A stretch of 64,000 nucleotides of DNA from Kitasatospora sp. NBC_01287 (GCF_026340565.1 NZ_JAPEPB010000001.1:6298001-6362000); one strand, 5' to 3'. Shown: positions 8,211-16,512, numbered from the stretch's first letter. Notes: generated from the letters alone by a model not told the origin. A program made the numbers and translations.

Positions 8211-8897
8211 ATGCACAGCCGAGTAGTTCACCATCTCCATCTGCTCCCTGAGTACTTCGACCTCATCAGGGACGGCACCAAGACGGTTGAGGTCAGAGTC
8301 GCTTCACCGTCGAAGCTTGCGATCCGCCCCGGCCACCTCATCCGGTTCGTGTCCGATGGGGCCGGTCATGTGGAGGCGGACGTGATCCGGGTGACGCGCT
8401 ACGCGGACTTCCCCGCCCTGCTCGACGTGGAGAGCCTGACGGCGGTGAACAGCCGCACCGACCACGCGGGCGCGCTCCGGGCGCTGCGCCGGATCTACAC
8501 GCCGGAGCGCGAGCAACTGGGAGCCCTCGCCATCGAATTCACGCCCCGAACCGGAGACCAGCCTGACTGGTACTGCGATCAGGTGATTCCGGGCGCTGTG
8601 GAAGTGGACGTGGTCCTTGAGACGGCCGCAGTTCTCGCCTTCCGGCCGCCAGTACCCGGCTTCGGCAGCGAGCACATCATCGTCGTACCGAAGGAGCACG
8701 TCCGCTCGATCCTCGAACTCGCACCGGACCTGGCAGCCGACATGCTGTCCGCTGTGCAGACTCTTGCGGGTGCGGTGACCGCCCAGCTCGGCGGCTGCCA
8801 GGTCCTCACCTCCGTCGGCGACGAGCAGCACAACCGGCATTTCCACGTCCACATCGCTGCCGGTGAAGGCGTGGCTCGGTTCATCACAGCCGACTGA
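8211..8897 (+). CDS. ASCH domain-HIT domain fusion protein
   Basis: The 228-residue protein starts at ATG 8211 after GGAGAG. Residues 1-110 look like an ASCH domain (EYFDLIRDGTKTVEVRV, a basic pocket, then HLIRFVSDG); ASCH domains bind RNA or modified bases. Residues 115-228 form a HIT domain: GSEHIIVVPKEH, then the catalytic H-x-H-x-H in RHFHVHI. HIT proteins hydrolyse or transfer nucleotidyl groups. The fusion suggests recognition and release of a nucleotide or modified base. It overlaps the convergent WbqC-like gene by 14 bp. Domain calls are by eye. Confidence 0.7.
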   Translation: MHSRVVHHLHLLPEYFDLIRDGTKTVEVRVASPSKLAIRPGHLIRFVSDGAGHVEADVIRVTRYADFPALLDVESLTAVNSRTDHAGALRALRRIYTPEREQLGALAIEFTPRTGDQPDWYCDQVIPGAVEVDVVLETAAVLAFRPPVPGFGSEHIIVVPKEHVRSILELAPDLAADMLSAVQTLAGAVTAQLGGCQVLTSVGDEQHNRHFHVHIAAGEGVARFITAD

Positions 8898-9615
8898 GCC
8901 CGACAGCCGTGCCGGCACCGGCGGTCGGCGGCTGCACGGCCTCCATAGTCCGGCGCACCACGGCAGGACCATGGACCATCAGGGCATGGGCCGTGCTGAG
9001 CGACCGGGCCTCCGCCCATACCCCCACCTCCGGCACCGTGAACGGCACGAACTCGATCCGTGCGTTCGCGAACTCCTGCCGCTCCACGTAGCGGCTTCCG
9101 CCGGTGCCGCACAGGTAGCTGCCCGCCCCGACCGCCCGGCACAGGTCCACCAGCCGCCGCGTACGCCCGGCCCTGACCGCGAAGTCGCTGCTGCGCACCA
9201 GCCTGCCGTGCCAACCGAGAGCTGCGAGCAGCAGCTCGGTCGACGCCTGAGTGATCTCCGCCGTCCGGTTGGTGGCATCGAACAGGTCCAGCACGGGCCC
9301 GAGGCGGTCGGAGAACTCCGGCCAGAACGGGGAAGCCCGGTACTGCTCGCGCAGAACGCCCTCCATGCGACTGCGGCTGCACGCCGGATCGAGTAGGCGG
9401 GCTTGGCGGATCACCGTGGCCCGGCCGTCCGGTAGATGCGTCGGAAGGGACAGCCACCGGGTTGCCCCACTGCGGAGGTCACCGAGGCGAGCACGGTGCT
9501 GGTAGTCGCGGCGCGTGAACTGCACATCGTCCAAGACGACCCACACGTCCGCCGCGAAGATCTTGGCCACGGTGGACAGGCGGGGCAGCAGGTTCGGCTG
9601 GTGGATCGCGCACAC
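8884..9615 (-). CDS. WbqC-like family protein
   Basis: The frame from GTG 9615 gives 243 residues beginning VCAIHQPNLLPRLSTVAKIF and continuing ADVWVVLDDVQFTRRDYQHR, the signature of the WbqC-like family. Members occur in polysaccharide and antibiotic sugar clusters; they are thought to act as acyltransferase or ligase-type enzymes, but the reaction is poorly known. An upstream ATG at 9693 would add 26 residues overlapping the previous gene; family alignment favours the GTG. Downstream of the YdcF-like gene with 25 bp between, so probably co-transcribed. Confidence 0.82.
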   Translation of the reverse strand: MCAIHQPNLLPRLSTVAKIFAADVWVVLDDVQFTRRDYQHRARLGDLRSGATRWLSLPTHLPDGRATVIRQARLLDPACSRSRMEGVLREQYRASPFWPEFSDRLGPVLDLFDATNRTAEITQASTELLLAALGWHGRLVRSSDFAVRAGRTRRLVDLCRAVGAGSYLCGTGGSRYVERQEFANARIEFVPFTVPEVGVWAEARSLSTAHALMVHGPAVVRRTMEAVQPPTAGAGTAVGLSRL

Positions 9616-9640
9616 CAGCCCGCCAGCCGGCGGCTGAAGG

Positions 9641-10309
9641 TCAGGTAAGAAGACGGCTGTCGAACCCGTCGGTGATGAGGCGCTGGTAGGCATCGTGCAC
9701 CCTCTCCGGTACGTCCTGGGCGACGGCGAAGCCGAGCTTCGGGTACTCGATGACCCGCTGGAGGTCACCCACCAGACTGTCGATCACGAGCGTGTCGTCG
9801 CCGATCGTCTTCACGTAGTCGTGCAGGTCCATCGGGGTGGACGCGCACACCGCTTCCACCTCGGGCCACACCTTGCGGCACGTCGCGTACGCCCGGCGCT
9901 CCATGTACGGCATGGAGACGAGCAACACTGACGACACCGCGACTGCGGCGCCTGCCAGCACGTCGCGGCTGAACGCGATGTTCTGGCCGGTGTTGCGGGC
10001 GTTCGGCTCCGTCAGCACCGCGCTCTGCGGAACCCCGAGCGACAGGGCATGCTCGGCGAAGTGCACGGCCTCACCGCGCGGGAAGTGATCCGGCCGGGAC
10101 GGGTTCGGGCCGCCGGTGAACACGATCCGGCTGACCAGGCCGCGCAGGTACAGCCCGGCCGCCTCGGCGGCCACCCCGAGGTCATGCGATCCGAGACCGA
10201 TCGCCACGTCGCACGGCCGAAGGTCGTGGCCCATCTGCTGGTAGTCCCACAGCAGCGCGGTGTCCGCCCACTGCCGGTCGGTGATCCCGCGTTGGTTCGT
10301 GCCGGTCAC
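9641..10309 (-). CDS. YdcF-like (DUF218) protein
   Basis: The 222-residue frame begins at GTG 10309, with GGGAGA five bases upstream. It shows the DUF218/YdcF pattern: DVAIGLGSHDLGVA (nucleotide-like binding loop), GLVSRIVFTGGPN, EAVHFAEHALSLGVP, AVLTEPNARNTGQNIAFSRD, and VLLVSMPYMERRAYATC. The E-x-x-A-x-N-T-x-x-N core is the conserved motif. YdcF binds SAM in one structural study, and membrane-bound relatives act on cell-envelope precursors; this one has no membrane helix. It starts 14 bp after the XRE-TPR gene ends. Confidence 0.82.
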   Translation of the reverse strand: MTGTNQRGITDRQWADTALLWDYQQMGHDLRPCDVAIGLGSHDLGVAAEAAGLYLRGLVSRIVFTGGPNPSRPDHFPRGEAVHFAEHALSLGVPQSAVLTEPNARNTGQNIAFSRDVLAGAAVAVSSVLLVSMPYMERRAYATCRKVWPEVEAVCASTPMDLHDYVKTIGDDTLVIDSLVGDLQRVIEYPKLGFAVAQDVPERVHDAYQRLITDGFDSRLLT

Positions 10310-10322
10310 GTATCTCTCCCGA

Positions 10323-11414
10323 TTACCTGAACTTGGCTGTCCCACCTCCCCGTTCGAAGTCCTTGCGGATACCTTCGATGCTGCGGAGCTGGTGTGTCAT
10401 ACCGTACGTGGCGGCCGTGGCCGCCGCTCTGTCGAGCACGCTGAGCCCTTCGTCGGCGCTGGCCCGGTCGGACAGCAGGATGTGCCCGTGCGCGGTGGCC
10501 AGCCGCACCTTGTGCATCGGCGAAGAGCTGCCACCCGCCGACTGCGCCACCTCGATCAGTCGCGTCGCCTCACCCAGTCTCCCGGCGCCGCGGTGCGCCA
10601 GGGCCAGCTTCTGGTGCGCGGTACCCCAGTCCTCCGGCTCGCCCAGCTCCTCGAAGCCGCGGATCGCGGCGGCCATCAGTGGCATCGCCGCGCTGTGCCG
10701 GCCCTGCTTGTCCAGCGCGGTCCCGACCCACAGCCGCGCCCGAAGCCGGTCACGGTCGCTCAGACGCCCGTCTTGCGACAGCTCCTCGTAGCGGGCGGCG
10801 GCAACCCCCAGGTCCCCGGACATCTCGGCGACGACCGCCAGCGACAGGTCCAGCTGTGCTACCCGGCGCGGGATACCGAGCTGGGTGAACACCGACCGCG
10901 CATCGGCGTAGGACCGCGTCGCCGACCAGGGGCCCAGCAGCACCCCGCGATCCCGCTGGAGGTCCCCGGCCAGCGCCGTCGTCCGCGCGAACAGGTACAA
11001 GCCCTGATCGTCGAGGTCGCCGGCCGGCCACCGGGTCCGCCACCGCTCCAGGAGGGCGGACGCGAACACGAAGTCCTGCCGGGACGCCGCAGCGACGGCC
11101 CTCTCGATGTCCTCGGTCCACGTCTCGTACTCCCACAGTCGGGGACCGCCCCGCACGGCGACTGCCGGTGCCCGGCCCAGCTGCGACAAGATCGCCTCGA
11201 ACCGCAGCACCGCAGCCGGATCGAGCCGGCTGAGCGCGGTGTCCAAGATCGCCTGCGTGTCCGGGCGAGGGCGCGTCTGGGCGCCCAAACGCTCCCAGTT
11301 CGTCACCGTGCGCACCGCCACACCCAGCTCACTGGCGAAGGCGCGCACGCTGCGACGGCTGGCCTGCCGCAGCGCCCGCGCCTCCACCCCGGTCCACTCA
11401 CTCACCGGCGCCAT
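10323..11414 (-). CDS. XRE-type regulator with TPR-like repeats
   Basis: The start is ATG 11414 behind AGGAGG; the longer frame from 11495 is unlikely. The 363 residues have an N-terminal HTH (EARALRQASRRSVRAFASEL, VRTVTNWERLG) and a C-terminal array of helical TPR-like repeats (AAARYEELSQ, RLRARLWVGTALDKQGRHSA, GEPEDWGTAHQKLALAHRGAG). HTH-TPR proteins sense small peptides or partner proteins in actinomycetes and firmicutes. It heads an apparent operon with the YdcF-like and WbqC-like genes and diverges from the gene at 11573, leaving a 158-bp shared promoter region. Confidence 0.8.
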   Translation of the reverse strand: MAPVSEWTGVEARALRQASRRSVRAFASELGVAVRTVTNWERLGAQTRPRPDTQAILDTALSRLDPAAVLRFEAILSQLGRAPAVAVRGGPRLWEYETWTEDIERAVAAASRQDFVFASALLERWRTRWPAGDLDDQGLYLFARTTALAGDLQRDRGVLLGPWSATRSYADARSVFTQLGIPRRVAQLDLSLAVVAEMSGDLGVAAARYEELSQDGRLSDRDRLRARLWVGTALDKQGRHSAAMPLMAAAIRGFEELGEPEDWGTAHQKLALAHRGAGRLGEATRLIEVAQSAGGSSSPMHKVRLATAHGHILLSDRASADEGLSVLDRAAATAATYGMTHQLRSIEGIRKDFERGGGTAKFR

Positions 11415-11572
11415 GACCACCTCCTGGCTCGGCGACCATCGAAGCACCCCAAGACCTGTCGGTGCGTCAGAACTGCCACGCAACTGCCACAGCACGGTCT
11501 TCCAGTTGACCTCCTGCCAGCGGCACGCTGGAGACAGCCGAGCCGAACGGCCCAGCTGGAAGAGGAGCGAGA

Positions 11573-12031
11573 GTGGAGCTCACCGAGCAACGGCCCGTTC
11601 AACCGCCGACCGTCGTCGGCCTCCTGCGGCTGCCCACCGAGACACCCGCCCGGCGCGCGGCCCTCACCGCGGCCCTTTCCGATTTCTGCGCACGGCGGGA
11701 GCTCGACCTCACGCAGGTCGTCACCAGTGGCGACCTGCAGGAGATATTGGACTACCCCGGCCTATACGGGATCGTCCTGCCGTCCCTGACGCACCTGGGC
11801 GCCGTCAGCCAGCTCGCCGCCCGCCGCCAGCAGCTCACCGCAGCGGGGCTGCAGCTGCTGGTCGTGCGCGGCCCGGGAGCCTCGCACCTCGTCAGGACCG
11901 TCACTACCGGGCTCGACCGAAGGCCCCGAGGCCGACGCCGGCGAGCCCCGGTCGCCCCGCGGGCTGGGGACAGCGAGCCCGGCACGGCGCGATACTGGCG
12001 AGAGCCTGCACTACCGCGAGGCTACCCATGA
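11573..12031 (+). CDS. Hypothetical protein, resolvase-like fold possible
   Basis: The 152-residue frame starts at GTG 11573 with AGGAG seven bases before it. Residues 1-110 alternate strands and helices: VVGLLRLPTETPARRAALTA, ARRELDLTQVVTSGD, YGIVLPSLTHLG, QLLVVRGPG. This resembles the catalytic core of serine-recombinase-like regulatory proteins, but I see no clear nucleophilic Ser motif. The last 40 residues are Arg/Pro-rich and may be poorly ordered. It diverges from the XRE-TPR gene and precedes a DUF397 gene by 24 bp. Confidence 0.5.
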   Translation: MELTEQRPVQPPTVVGLLRLPTETPARRAALTAALSDFCARRELDLTQVVTSGDLQEILDYPGLYGIVLPSLTHLGAVSQLAARRQQLTAAGLQLLVVRGPGASHLVRTVTTGLDRRPRGRRRRAPVAPRAGDSEPGTARYWREPALPRGYP

Positions 12032-12055
12032 GCGCCGCCGACCAGGAGAGCACCC

Positions 12056-12286
12056 TTGACCACCTCGCCCAGCCGGACCCCGAAGCCTCACGACCTCGAC
12101 CTCAGCGGGGCGAAGTGGCTGGCCGCGCCGGACGCCCCCGAGGGCCCGCAGATCGCCTTTGTCGGCGAGTACATCGTGATGCGCCACGGCTCCGACCCGA
12201 CCGCTCCGCCCCTGATCTTCGACCAGGGCGAGTGGGAGGCCTTCCAAGACGGGAGCGCAGCTGGCGAGTTCGACTCCCTCGGCTGA
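12056..12286 (+). CDS. DUF397 domain small protein
   Basis: From the TTG at 12056 (AGGAG eight bases upstream) the frame gives 76 residues: DLDLSGAKWLAAPDAPEG, then IAFVGEYIVMRHGSDPTAPP, LIFDQGEWEAFQDGSAAGEF. This is the DUF397 pattern, though it lacks the usual Cys-Val-Glu strand, so it is a divergent member. It probably shares a transcript with the gene at 11573. A non-ATG start is assigned because no other in-frame start has a ribosome site. Confidence 0.65.
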   Translation: MTTSPSRTPKPHDLDLSGAKWLAAPDAPEGPQIAFVGEYIVMRHGSDPTAPPLIFDQGEWEAFQDGSAAGEFDSLG

Positions 12287-12420
12287 GACGGAGGCGAAGC
12301 CCAGGAGCTGCATCCTGCCAGCGATGCCCTGTAGCGACGACGCGCCTGGGCTTCGTACGATCAGTCGGCTCGCTACGGCACGGTGTGCCTACCGAGGCCG
12401 AGCCTCGGTGGCCGGGCACA

Positions 12421-12459
12421 GGTACGGCCCGACACACCACGGACGTGTCGGGCCGTACC
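12421..12459. terminator. Strong hairpin terminator
   Basis: A perfect 15-bp stem, GGTACGGCCCGACAC with its complement at 12445-12459, encloses a 9-base loop. It lies 16 bp past the end of the - strand DUF397 gene at 12475 and may serve both strands. A close copy occurs at 12821-12853. Confidence 0.75.
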
Positions 12460-12474
12460 TCCAGATCGTCGTAC

Positions 12475-12696
12475 TCAGACTGTCGCGCGCACCAGACCGC
12501 CGACGGCGACCGACTTCACGAACGCTGCGAACGTCGGAGCCGTGTAGACGTGGGCGGGGCCGTCGGGGTTCTTGCCGTCCCGGACAACGACGGCGTTGTT
12601 CAGGGCGCCGCACTCCACACAGTTCTCATTCGGGTTGCTGGCGGTCGCCTTCGTCCACCGCACGGGCAGCGTGGAAGCGACGGGGTGGAAGCTCAC
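12475..12696 (-). CDS. DUF397 domain small protein (tandem copy 2)
   Basis: The 73-residue protein starts at GTG 12696 and reads VSFHPVASTLPVRWTKATAS, CVECGALNNAVVVRDGKNPD, AHVYTAPTFAAFVKSVAVGG. It is nearly identical to the 73-residue product at 12872-13093, and both are followed by almost identical hairpins, so this is a recent tandem duplication of gene plus terminator. Copy 1 is coupled to a DUF5753 regulator; this copy is about 175 bp further on with its own intergenic gap. It presumably serves as a partner of that regulator. Confidence 0.85.
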   Translation of the reverse strand: MSFHPVASTLPVRWTKATASNPNENCVECGALNNAVVVRDGKNPDGPAHVYTAPTFAAFVKSVAVGGLVRATV

Positions 12697-12820
12697 GTGT
12701 CGGGGCCTCTCTGCATTGGGATGAGGCTGGACTGCCGCGGGGTCAGGACTGAGGCGATCACACGGCGGGACCACGGTATCGCCGTCCTGCCGACCGCAAC
12801 AATGCGTCGAGCGCATGGCG

Positions 12821-12853
12821 ACGGCCCGACACGCCACGGAGGTGTCGGGCCGT
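12821..12853. terminator. Hairpin terminator (duplicated copy)
   Basis: A perfect 12-bp stem ACGGCCCGACAC / GTGTCGGGCCGT with a 9-base loop lies 18 bp downstream of the DUF397 gene ending at 12872. Stem and loop match the hairpin at 12421-12459 closely, supporting duplication of the whole gene-terminator unit. Confidence 0.75.
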
Positions 12854-12871
12854 GTGGCCAAGCCGAGTTGG

Positions 12872-13093
12872 TCAGATGTCAGCTCGCACCAAGCTGCCGA
12901 CGGCGACCGACTTCACGAACGCTGCGAACGCCGGGGCCCGGTAGACGTGGGCGGGGCCGTCGGGGTTCTTGCTGTCCCGGACAACGACGGCGTTGTTCAG
13001 GACGCCGCACTCCACGCAGTTGTCGTTCGGGTTGCTGGCGGTCGCCTTCGTCCACTGGACAGGGAGGGCGGAGGCTACGGGGTGGAAGATCAC
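12872..13093 (-). CDS. DUF397 domain small protein (tandem copy 1)
   Basis: The GTG start at 13093 overlaps the stop of the upstream DUF5753 regulator as GTGA, so translation is probably coupled. The 73 residues read VIFHPVASALPVQWTKATAS, CVECGVLNNAVVVRDSKNPD, AFAAFVKSVAVGSLV. The long upstream frame extension is antisense or shadow sequence of the regulator and is not part of this gene. It forms the standard DUF397/XRE pair, likely a signalling module affecting development or metabolism. Confidence 0.9.
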   Translation of the reverse strand: MIFHPVASALPVQWTKATASNPNDNCVECGVLNNAVVVRDSKNPDGPAHVYRAPAFAAFVKSVAVGSLVRADI

Positions 13094-13935
13094 TTGAGCT
13101 GGTCTCTCTTCTCTTTGATAAGGGCGAGCGACTGATCGAGATCGAGCGCAGTCGCCATGATCTCGTCGAAGGCCGCTCGGTAGATGTCCACATGATCCGG
13201 GTCCTCCACCCAGTTGCTGGTGAGCATGCCGCTCTGCAGGACCAGGTCGAGATCCCGTTGCCGGAACTCCAGGAGGGCGAAGGCCCCAGTCATCCCAGGA
13301 TGCGGCGGCGCCAACGCCGGCATGACCTGGATTTTGACATTCGGAAGACTGCTGAACTGGACCAGCTTGTCGAGTTGGTCGGTCATCACTCCCGGGTCGG
13401 CCGCCATGCTCAGGGCAGACTCGTGGATGACCGCCCACAGCTTCAGCGGCGCTTCCTTGCGGGTGAGGACAGCCTGTCGGTTGATCCGCACATCGACCTG
13501 CGCCTCCAAGCTTGGCGGCTTGACCATGGCGCTGGAGATGATGGTGTGCGCGTACTGGCGGGTCTGCAGGAGTCCGGGGATGTACGACGCCTCGTAGGCC
13601 TTGCTGCTGACCGCAATCTCTTCGAGGCGGATCAGATCGGTGTACAGCGGGTTCAGCTGCTCGAAGCTGGCGACCCAGCCGGGTCGGCGCTTGTCCTGAA
13701 GGATGTCGACGAGGACTTCCTTCAGCTCCGGCTCGCACTCGTAGAAGTCGAGGAGGGTGCGCACGACGTCCGCCTTCAGCTGGACGCGGGCGTTCTCATA
13801 CCTGGAGAGCTTGACCAGGTTGATGCCGGGCACCTGGGCCACGACTTCCTCTGCTGACAGGCCCTTGAGCTCGCGGAGTCTCCGAAGCTCGGCGGCGATA
13901 CGTCGGTACCTCACCTGAGGCACTGTGACTGCCAT
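13090..13935 (-). CDS. XRE-family regulator with DUF5753 domain
   Basis: The 281-residue protein has an N-terminal HTH (RYRRIAAELRRLRELKGLSA, LVKLSRYENARVQLK) and a C-terminal DUF5753 domain with ASYIPGLLQTRQYAHTII and RxxRQAVLTR. It is the typical BldB/WhiJ-associated regulator. GGAGG lies ten bases before the ATG. It is translationally coupled to a DUF397 gene downstream. The intergenic region to the divergent ATPase gene is long (372 bp) and unusually AT-rich near 14030-14065, suggesting regulated promoters. Confidence 0.9.
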   Translation of the reverse strand: MAVTVPQVRYRRIAAELRRLRELKGLSAEEVVAQVPGINLVKLSRYENARVQLKADVVRTLLDFYECEPELKEVLVDILQDKRRPGWVASFEQLNPLYTDLIRLEEIAVSSKAYEASYIPGLLQTRQYAHTIISSAMVKPPSLEAQVDVRINRQAVLTRKEAPLKLWAVIHESALSMAADPGVMTDQLDKLVQFSSLPNVKIQVMPALAPPHPGMTGAFALLEFRQRDLDLVLQSGMLTSNWVEDPDHVDIYRAAFDEIMATALDLDQSLALIKEKRDQLK

Positions 13936-14307
13936 CTACGTAACCCCTCCAGAGCTGTCTGGGAACCAGTGTGCATGGCTCCGGTGGCTTCCCGCCACCA
14001 CCATCCGAGCCTAGAGGCACCACCTGTCTCCGAAAACAGAAAGTTTTCATATTTCTTCGACCTGGGTTGCGCTGACAGTGAGTCAGGCACCATGCTGTCC
14101 GTCACGGATAGCACGCCAACGGTGACACACGTCGCCAGTCAGTGTCGCGCTGTTCGTATCTTGTTCCACTGCTTAGCGTGTGATGCCGCCGCGTGTGCGC
14201 CCCCGGCCCTAGGTGGGGAGCCTGCTGCTGGCGGTCTCGGCGGCCTCCGGGCCGTCGCCGGATTCCACCCCCCAGCCGAACCATCTGCACGGCCCGGAGG
14301 ATCTGCC
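13936..14307. promoter_or_regulatory. Divergent promoter region
   Basis: No gene is supported in these 372 bp between the divergent DUF5753 regulator and the ATPase gene. An AT-rich patch (GAAAGTTTTCATATTTC, about 14040-14056) stands out from the background. The part near 14280 has the ribosome site of the + strand gene. Confidence 0.45.
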
Positions 14308-14973
14308 ATGCACCGCGTCTTACAGTTCACAACTCCTTTGAGAACAGCGTCCGTTGGTGTAGCCCGGGACAGGCTCCTGTACCAGATCGCCAATCTGGCC
14401 GGCATCAGTCTGACCGCAGACCAGAAGTACGCGCTGCGCCTCTGTGCCTCGGAGGCCATCGCCAACGGGATCGAGTACGGCTACCACGGCACGCTGGTCG
14501 ACGACAGCACGCAGTTGCTGATTGAGGCCGACATGCACCGAGGCGAGAGCTGGCTCCGTGTCACGGTGACGGACGGCGGCCTGCGGACACCGGCCATGGA
14601 GGGTCACGCTGACGACCTCCAGGCGACCAGCGGGCGCGGGCTCGTGGTCATGACGGGCTACGCCGACCGCGTCGGCTGGGGACCGCGCCAGAACGGCGAA
14701 GGGGAGATCGTCGGCTGGAGCGTGTGGTTCGAGCTCGACGTTCAACCGCTTTCGATCACCGGCCAGGACACCGCCGCACAGCAGCACGCAGCGGAAGTGC
14801 AGCCGGACGTTCAGGAAGAGCTGGACCGTCGGACCCGGGTCGCCCGTCGGATCGCGATACTGACTGCCGCCAGCCGCGTGCGCCACGTCCGGCCTGTGAT
14901 CCGGATCGGGACCATGGTGCGCGGAGTCCGGGGCTCGGCCCCGCTCGACAGCGGCAGGGGGGCCGCGGCGTGA
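14308..14973 (+). CDS. RsbW/anti-sigma-type ATP-binding protein
   Basis: The 221-residue protein starts at ATG 14308, seven bases after GGAGG. Residues 1-145 are a GHKL-type HATPase_c_2 domain: RLCASEAIANGIEYGYHGTL (N box), LRVTVTDGGLRTPAMEG (G1-like), TSGRGLVVMTGYADRVGW (G2-like), and ELDV. Stand-alone domains of this kind are anti-sigma or regulator kinases in Streptomyces. The C-terminal 70 residues are extra, basic and alanine-rich. The next gene overlaps it as GTGA. Confidence 0.82.
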   Translation: MHRVLQFTTPLRTASVGVARDRLLYQIANLAGISLTADQKYALRLCASEAIANGIEYGYHGTLVDDSTQLLIEADMHRGESWLRVTVTDGGLRTPAMEGHADDLQATSGRGLVVMTGYADRVGWGPRQNGEGEIVGWSVWFELDVQPLSITGQDTAAQQHAAEVQPDVQEELDRRTRVARRIAILTAASRVRHVRPVIRIGTMVRGVRGSAPLDSGRGAAA

Positions 14974-15302
14974 GCCTCCGGCGCGCGACTGCGATTCGCG
15001 CCCGCCCTACGCATCGCCCTCCCCGCCCGGCCCGGCCGACCGTCAGGGCATCCGCGAACCGAGGGTTCCCCACCAGCACCGACCTCAGGGAACTCGGGCA
15101 GGTGAGCCCGGAGGTCAAGGCCTTCGTGCTCTCCTTGGTCGATCAGCGGGTCGCCGCTGGCCTCGCGCCGATCCGGGACTCCCTCAAGATCTTCACCGCA
15201 GAAGTTCAAGCAGCCGTGAACACGACCAAAGCCCGGCCGCCGCTTGCCAGACGCGCTCGGCTGATCGCACGCCGCTCCCGGCAGCCGCCTGACACCTCCT
15301 GA
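14970..15302 (+). CDS. Hypothetical basic protein
   Basis: The GTG at 14970 overlaps the ATPase stop by four bases (GTGA), indicating translational coupling. The product is 110 residues: a basic, proline-rich N-terminus, then an amphipathic helical segment LGQVSPEVKAFVLSLVDQRV, IRDSLKIFTAEVQAAVNTTK and a basic tail. I recognise no family. Its coupling to the anti-sigma-type ATPase suggests it may be that protein's partner or regulator, but this is only inference from position. Confidence 0.5.
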   Translation: MSLRRATAIRARPTHRPPRPARPTVRASANRGFPTSTDLRELGQVSPEVKAFVLSLVDQRVAAGLAPIRDSLKIFTAEVQAAVNTTKARPPLARRARLIARRSRQPPDTS

Positions 15303-15498
15303 CTTCTGGTCGGCCGACCGTTCACCGTCGGCCGCCAGCTACCGCACCCCGCCTGCAAGGGCGGGGCTGTGGCTGCCGTCTCCCGCACCTGGAGCGGAGC
15401 GGAGAAGACCGGCAGCCACCAACCAGGGGTCGACCAACGACGTTCGACCCCACGGCACCGGCCCAGGACGGGGCAGCAACCCGGGCCGCCGCCACGCC

Positions 15499-15540
15499 GG
15501 GCCCCTGCCGACACTCAGCGTCGGAGAACGGCAGGGGCCC
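15499..15540. terminator. Hairpin upstream of the gene at 15573
   Basis: A perfect 12-bp stem GGGCCCCTGCCG / CGGCAGGGGCCC ends 32 bp before the next start codon. It lies about 200 bp after the previous stop, so it may be a terminator or a leader hairpin. The 15303-15498 interval before it holds no supported gene. Confidence 0.55.
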
Positions 15541-15572
15541 AGCATCCAACCCACCCAAGGAAGGACAAGCAG

Positions 15573-16091
15573 ATGGCCACCCGGACCGCTCCATGGCACC
15601 CAGCTGGCCGGCACATCAGCTCTCTCGCTCTCGGCTCGCGGTGGCTCGCCGACGCGAATCGCGGCGCGGACGAGGTGTTCGAACGCTGGGAGATGAGACA
15701 GCTCGCCCCGATTCGGATCGGAACACGGTTCGACCTCGTCCGTGTCCTCGACCTCCGCCTTGGACGGTCCGCGGTGCAGGACATGCAGCAGGCCGGGGTA
15801 CCCATCGGCCCAGTCCTCCTTAACCACGCACATCGGGCGCTCGAGTTCCTGGTGACCATGTCCGCCGACCACGGTTGGTCGGTGGAAGGAACCGAGCTGA
15901 TCCGCCGTCCGTCGCCCGGCGCAGCCGCGCGGGCCGTGCCCATGCCCGCCCCGGGCGGAGGCCGGATCGGGTCCAGAGAATGGTTGATCCCCCCGAACGG
16001 CAGCCAGATTCTCACCGAGCCCCGCCACCTCGACACCGCGCTATGCCGAGCCCGAATACGGCTCCGGCACCCGTCCGCTCCCATCATCTGA
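15573..16091 (+). CDS. Hypothetical protein
   Basis: From ATG 15573, preceded by AAGGAAGGA, the frame gives 172 residues: LGSRWLADANRGADEVFERW, then APIRIGTRFDLVRVLDLRLG, a central helical part, and WLIPPNGSQILTEPRHLDTA near the C-terminus. The R-I-G-x-x-F-D-L-V-R-V strand and late 'IPPNG' loop are reminiscent of streptomycete proteins related to the primase-polymerase N-domain, but I cannot confirm this. It lies between strong hairpins, apparently a single-gene unit. Confidence 0.5.
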   Translation: MATRTAPWHPAGRHISSLALGSRWLADANRGADEVFERWEMRQLAPIRIGTRFDLVRVLDLRLGRSAVQDMQQAGVPIGPVLLNHAHRALEFLVTMSADHGWSVEGTELIRRPSPGAAARAVPMPAPGGGRIGSREWLIPPNGSQILTEPRHLDTALCRARIRLRHPSAPII

Positions 16092-16216
16092 ACTTCCGCC
16101 AAGGCCGCCCCGAGCGTGCCAGGGCGGGCACTGCCCCGGCCCACTTCATCTCCCCCGGGTGGGCCGGAGCGCCCCGTGGCTGACCGCAGATCGTCAGGCC
16201 CGGGGCGGGCAGGGGA

Positions 16217-16246
16217 CGCGCACGGCGGTGGCCACCGCCGTGCGCG
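16217..16246. terminator. Perfect 30-bp palindrome
   Basis: CGCGCACGGCGGTGG is followed directly by its reverse complement, giving two 15-bp arms without a loop. As RNA it would form a very stable stem. It lies 125 bp after the stop of the gene at 15573-16091 and could end transcription or act as a DNA palindrome. Confidence 0.6.
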
Positions 16247-16410
16247 GATCCCGCCTCACCAACCCCCGCACCGTGCCCGGATGACGTTCGGCTGGGCAGT
16301 CCGCGTGCGGTGTCGGCCGCAAGGCCGTGCCGGTCCGGCGCGAGCCCAGCGGCCCTGGGGGCCTCCGCTCTCTCCCGCGAAGGGTGGGCTCGTGGAGGGA
16401 GAGGAGGCCC

Positions 16411-16451
16411 GGTATCGGCTCCCGCGTGGACGGGACACGGGAGCCGATACC
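16411..16451. terminator. 14-bp stem hairpin in the leader of the kinase gene
   Basis: GGTATCGGCTCCCG (16411-16424) pairs perfectly with CGGGAGCCGATACC (16438-16451) around a 13-base loop. It ends 61 bp before the ATG at 16513. It could be a terminator insulating the cluster or an attenuator in its leader. Confidence 0.55.
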
Positions 16452-16512
16452 CGGGACAGCAACCGCTGGCCGCTCGGCCGGATGACCCAAGAACGCCCAG
16501 GAGGAACGAGAG

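Larger units (their letters stand above)
16092..16512. other. Hairpin-rich intergenic region before the nucleotide cluster
   Basis: These 421 bp hold no supported gene. They contain a perfect loop-free palindrome (16217-16246) and a 14-bp-stem hairpin (16411-16451), described separately. The ribosome site AGGAGG near 16499-16504 belongs to the kinase gene at 16513. This is the likely promoter or leader region of the cluster that follows. Confidence 0.5.

Noticed and set aside
13969..14307. Longer start for the anti-sigma-type ATPase
   Set aside because: The upstream part lacks coding bias, and GGAGG is correctly placed before ATG 14308.
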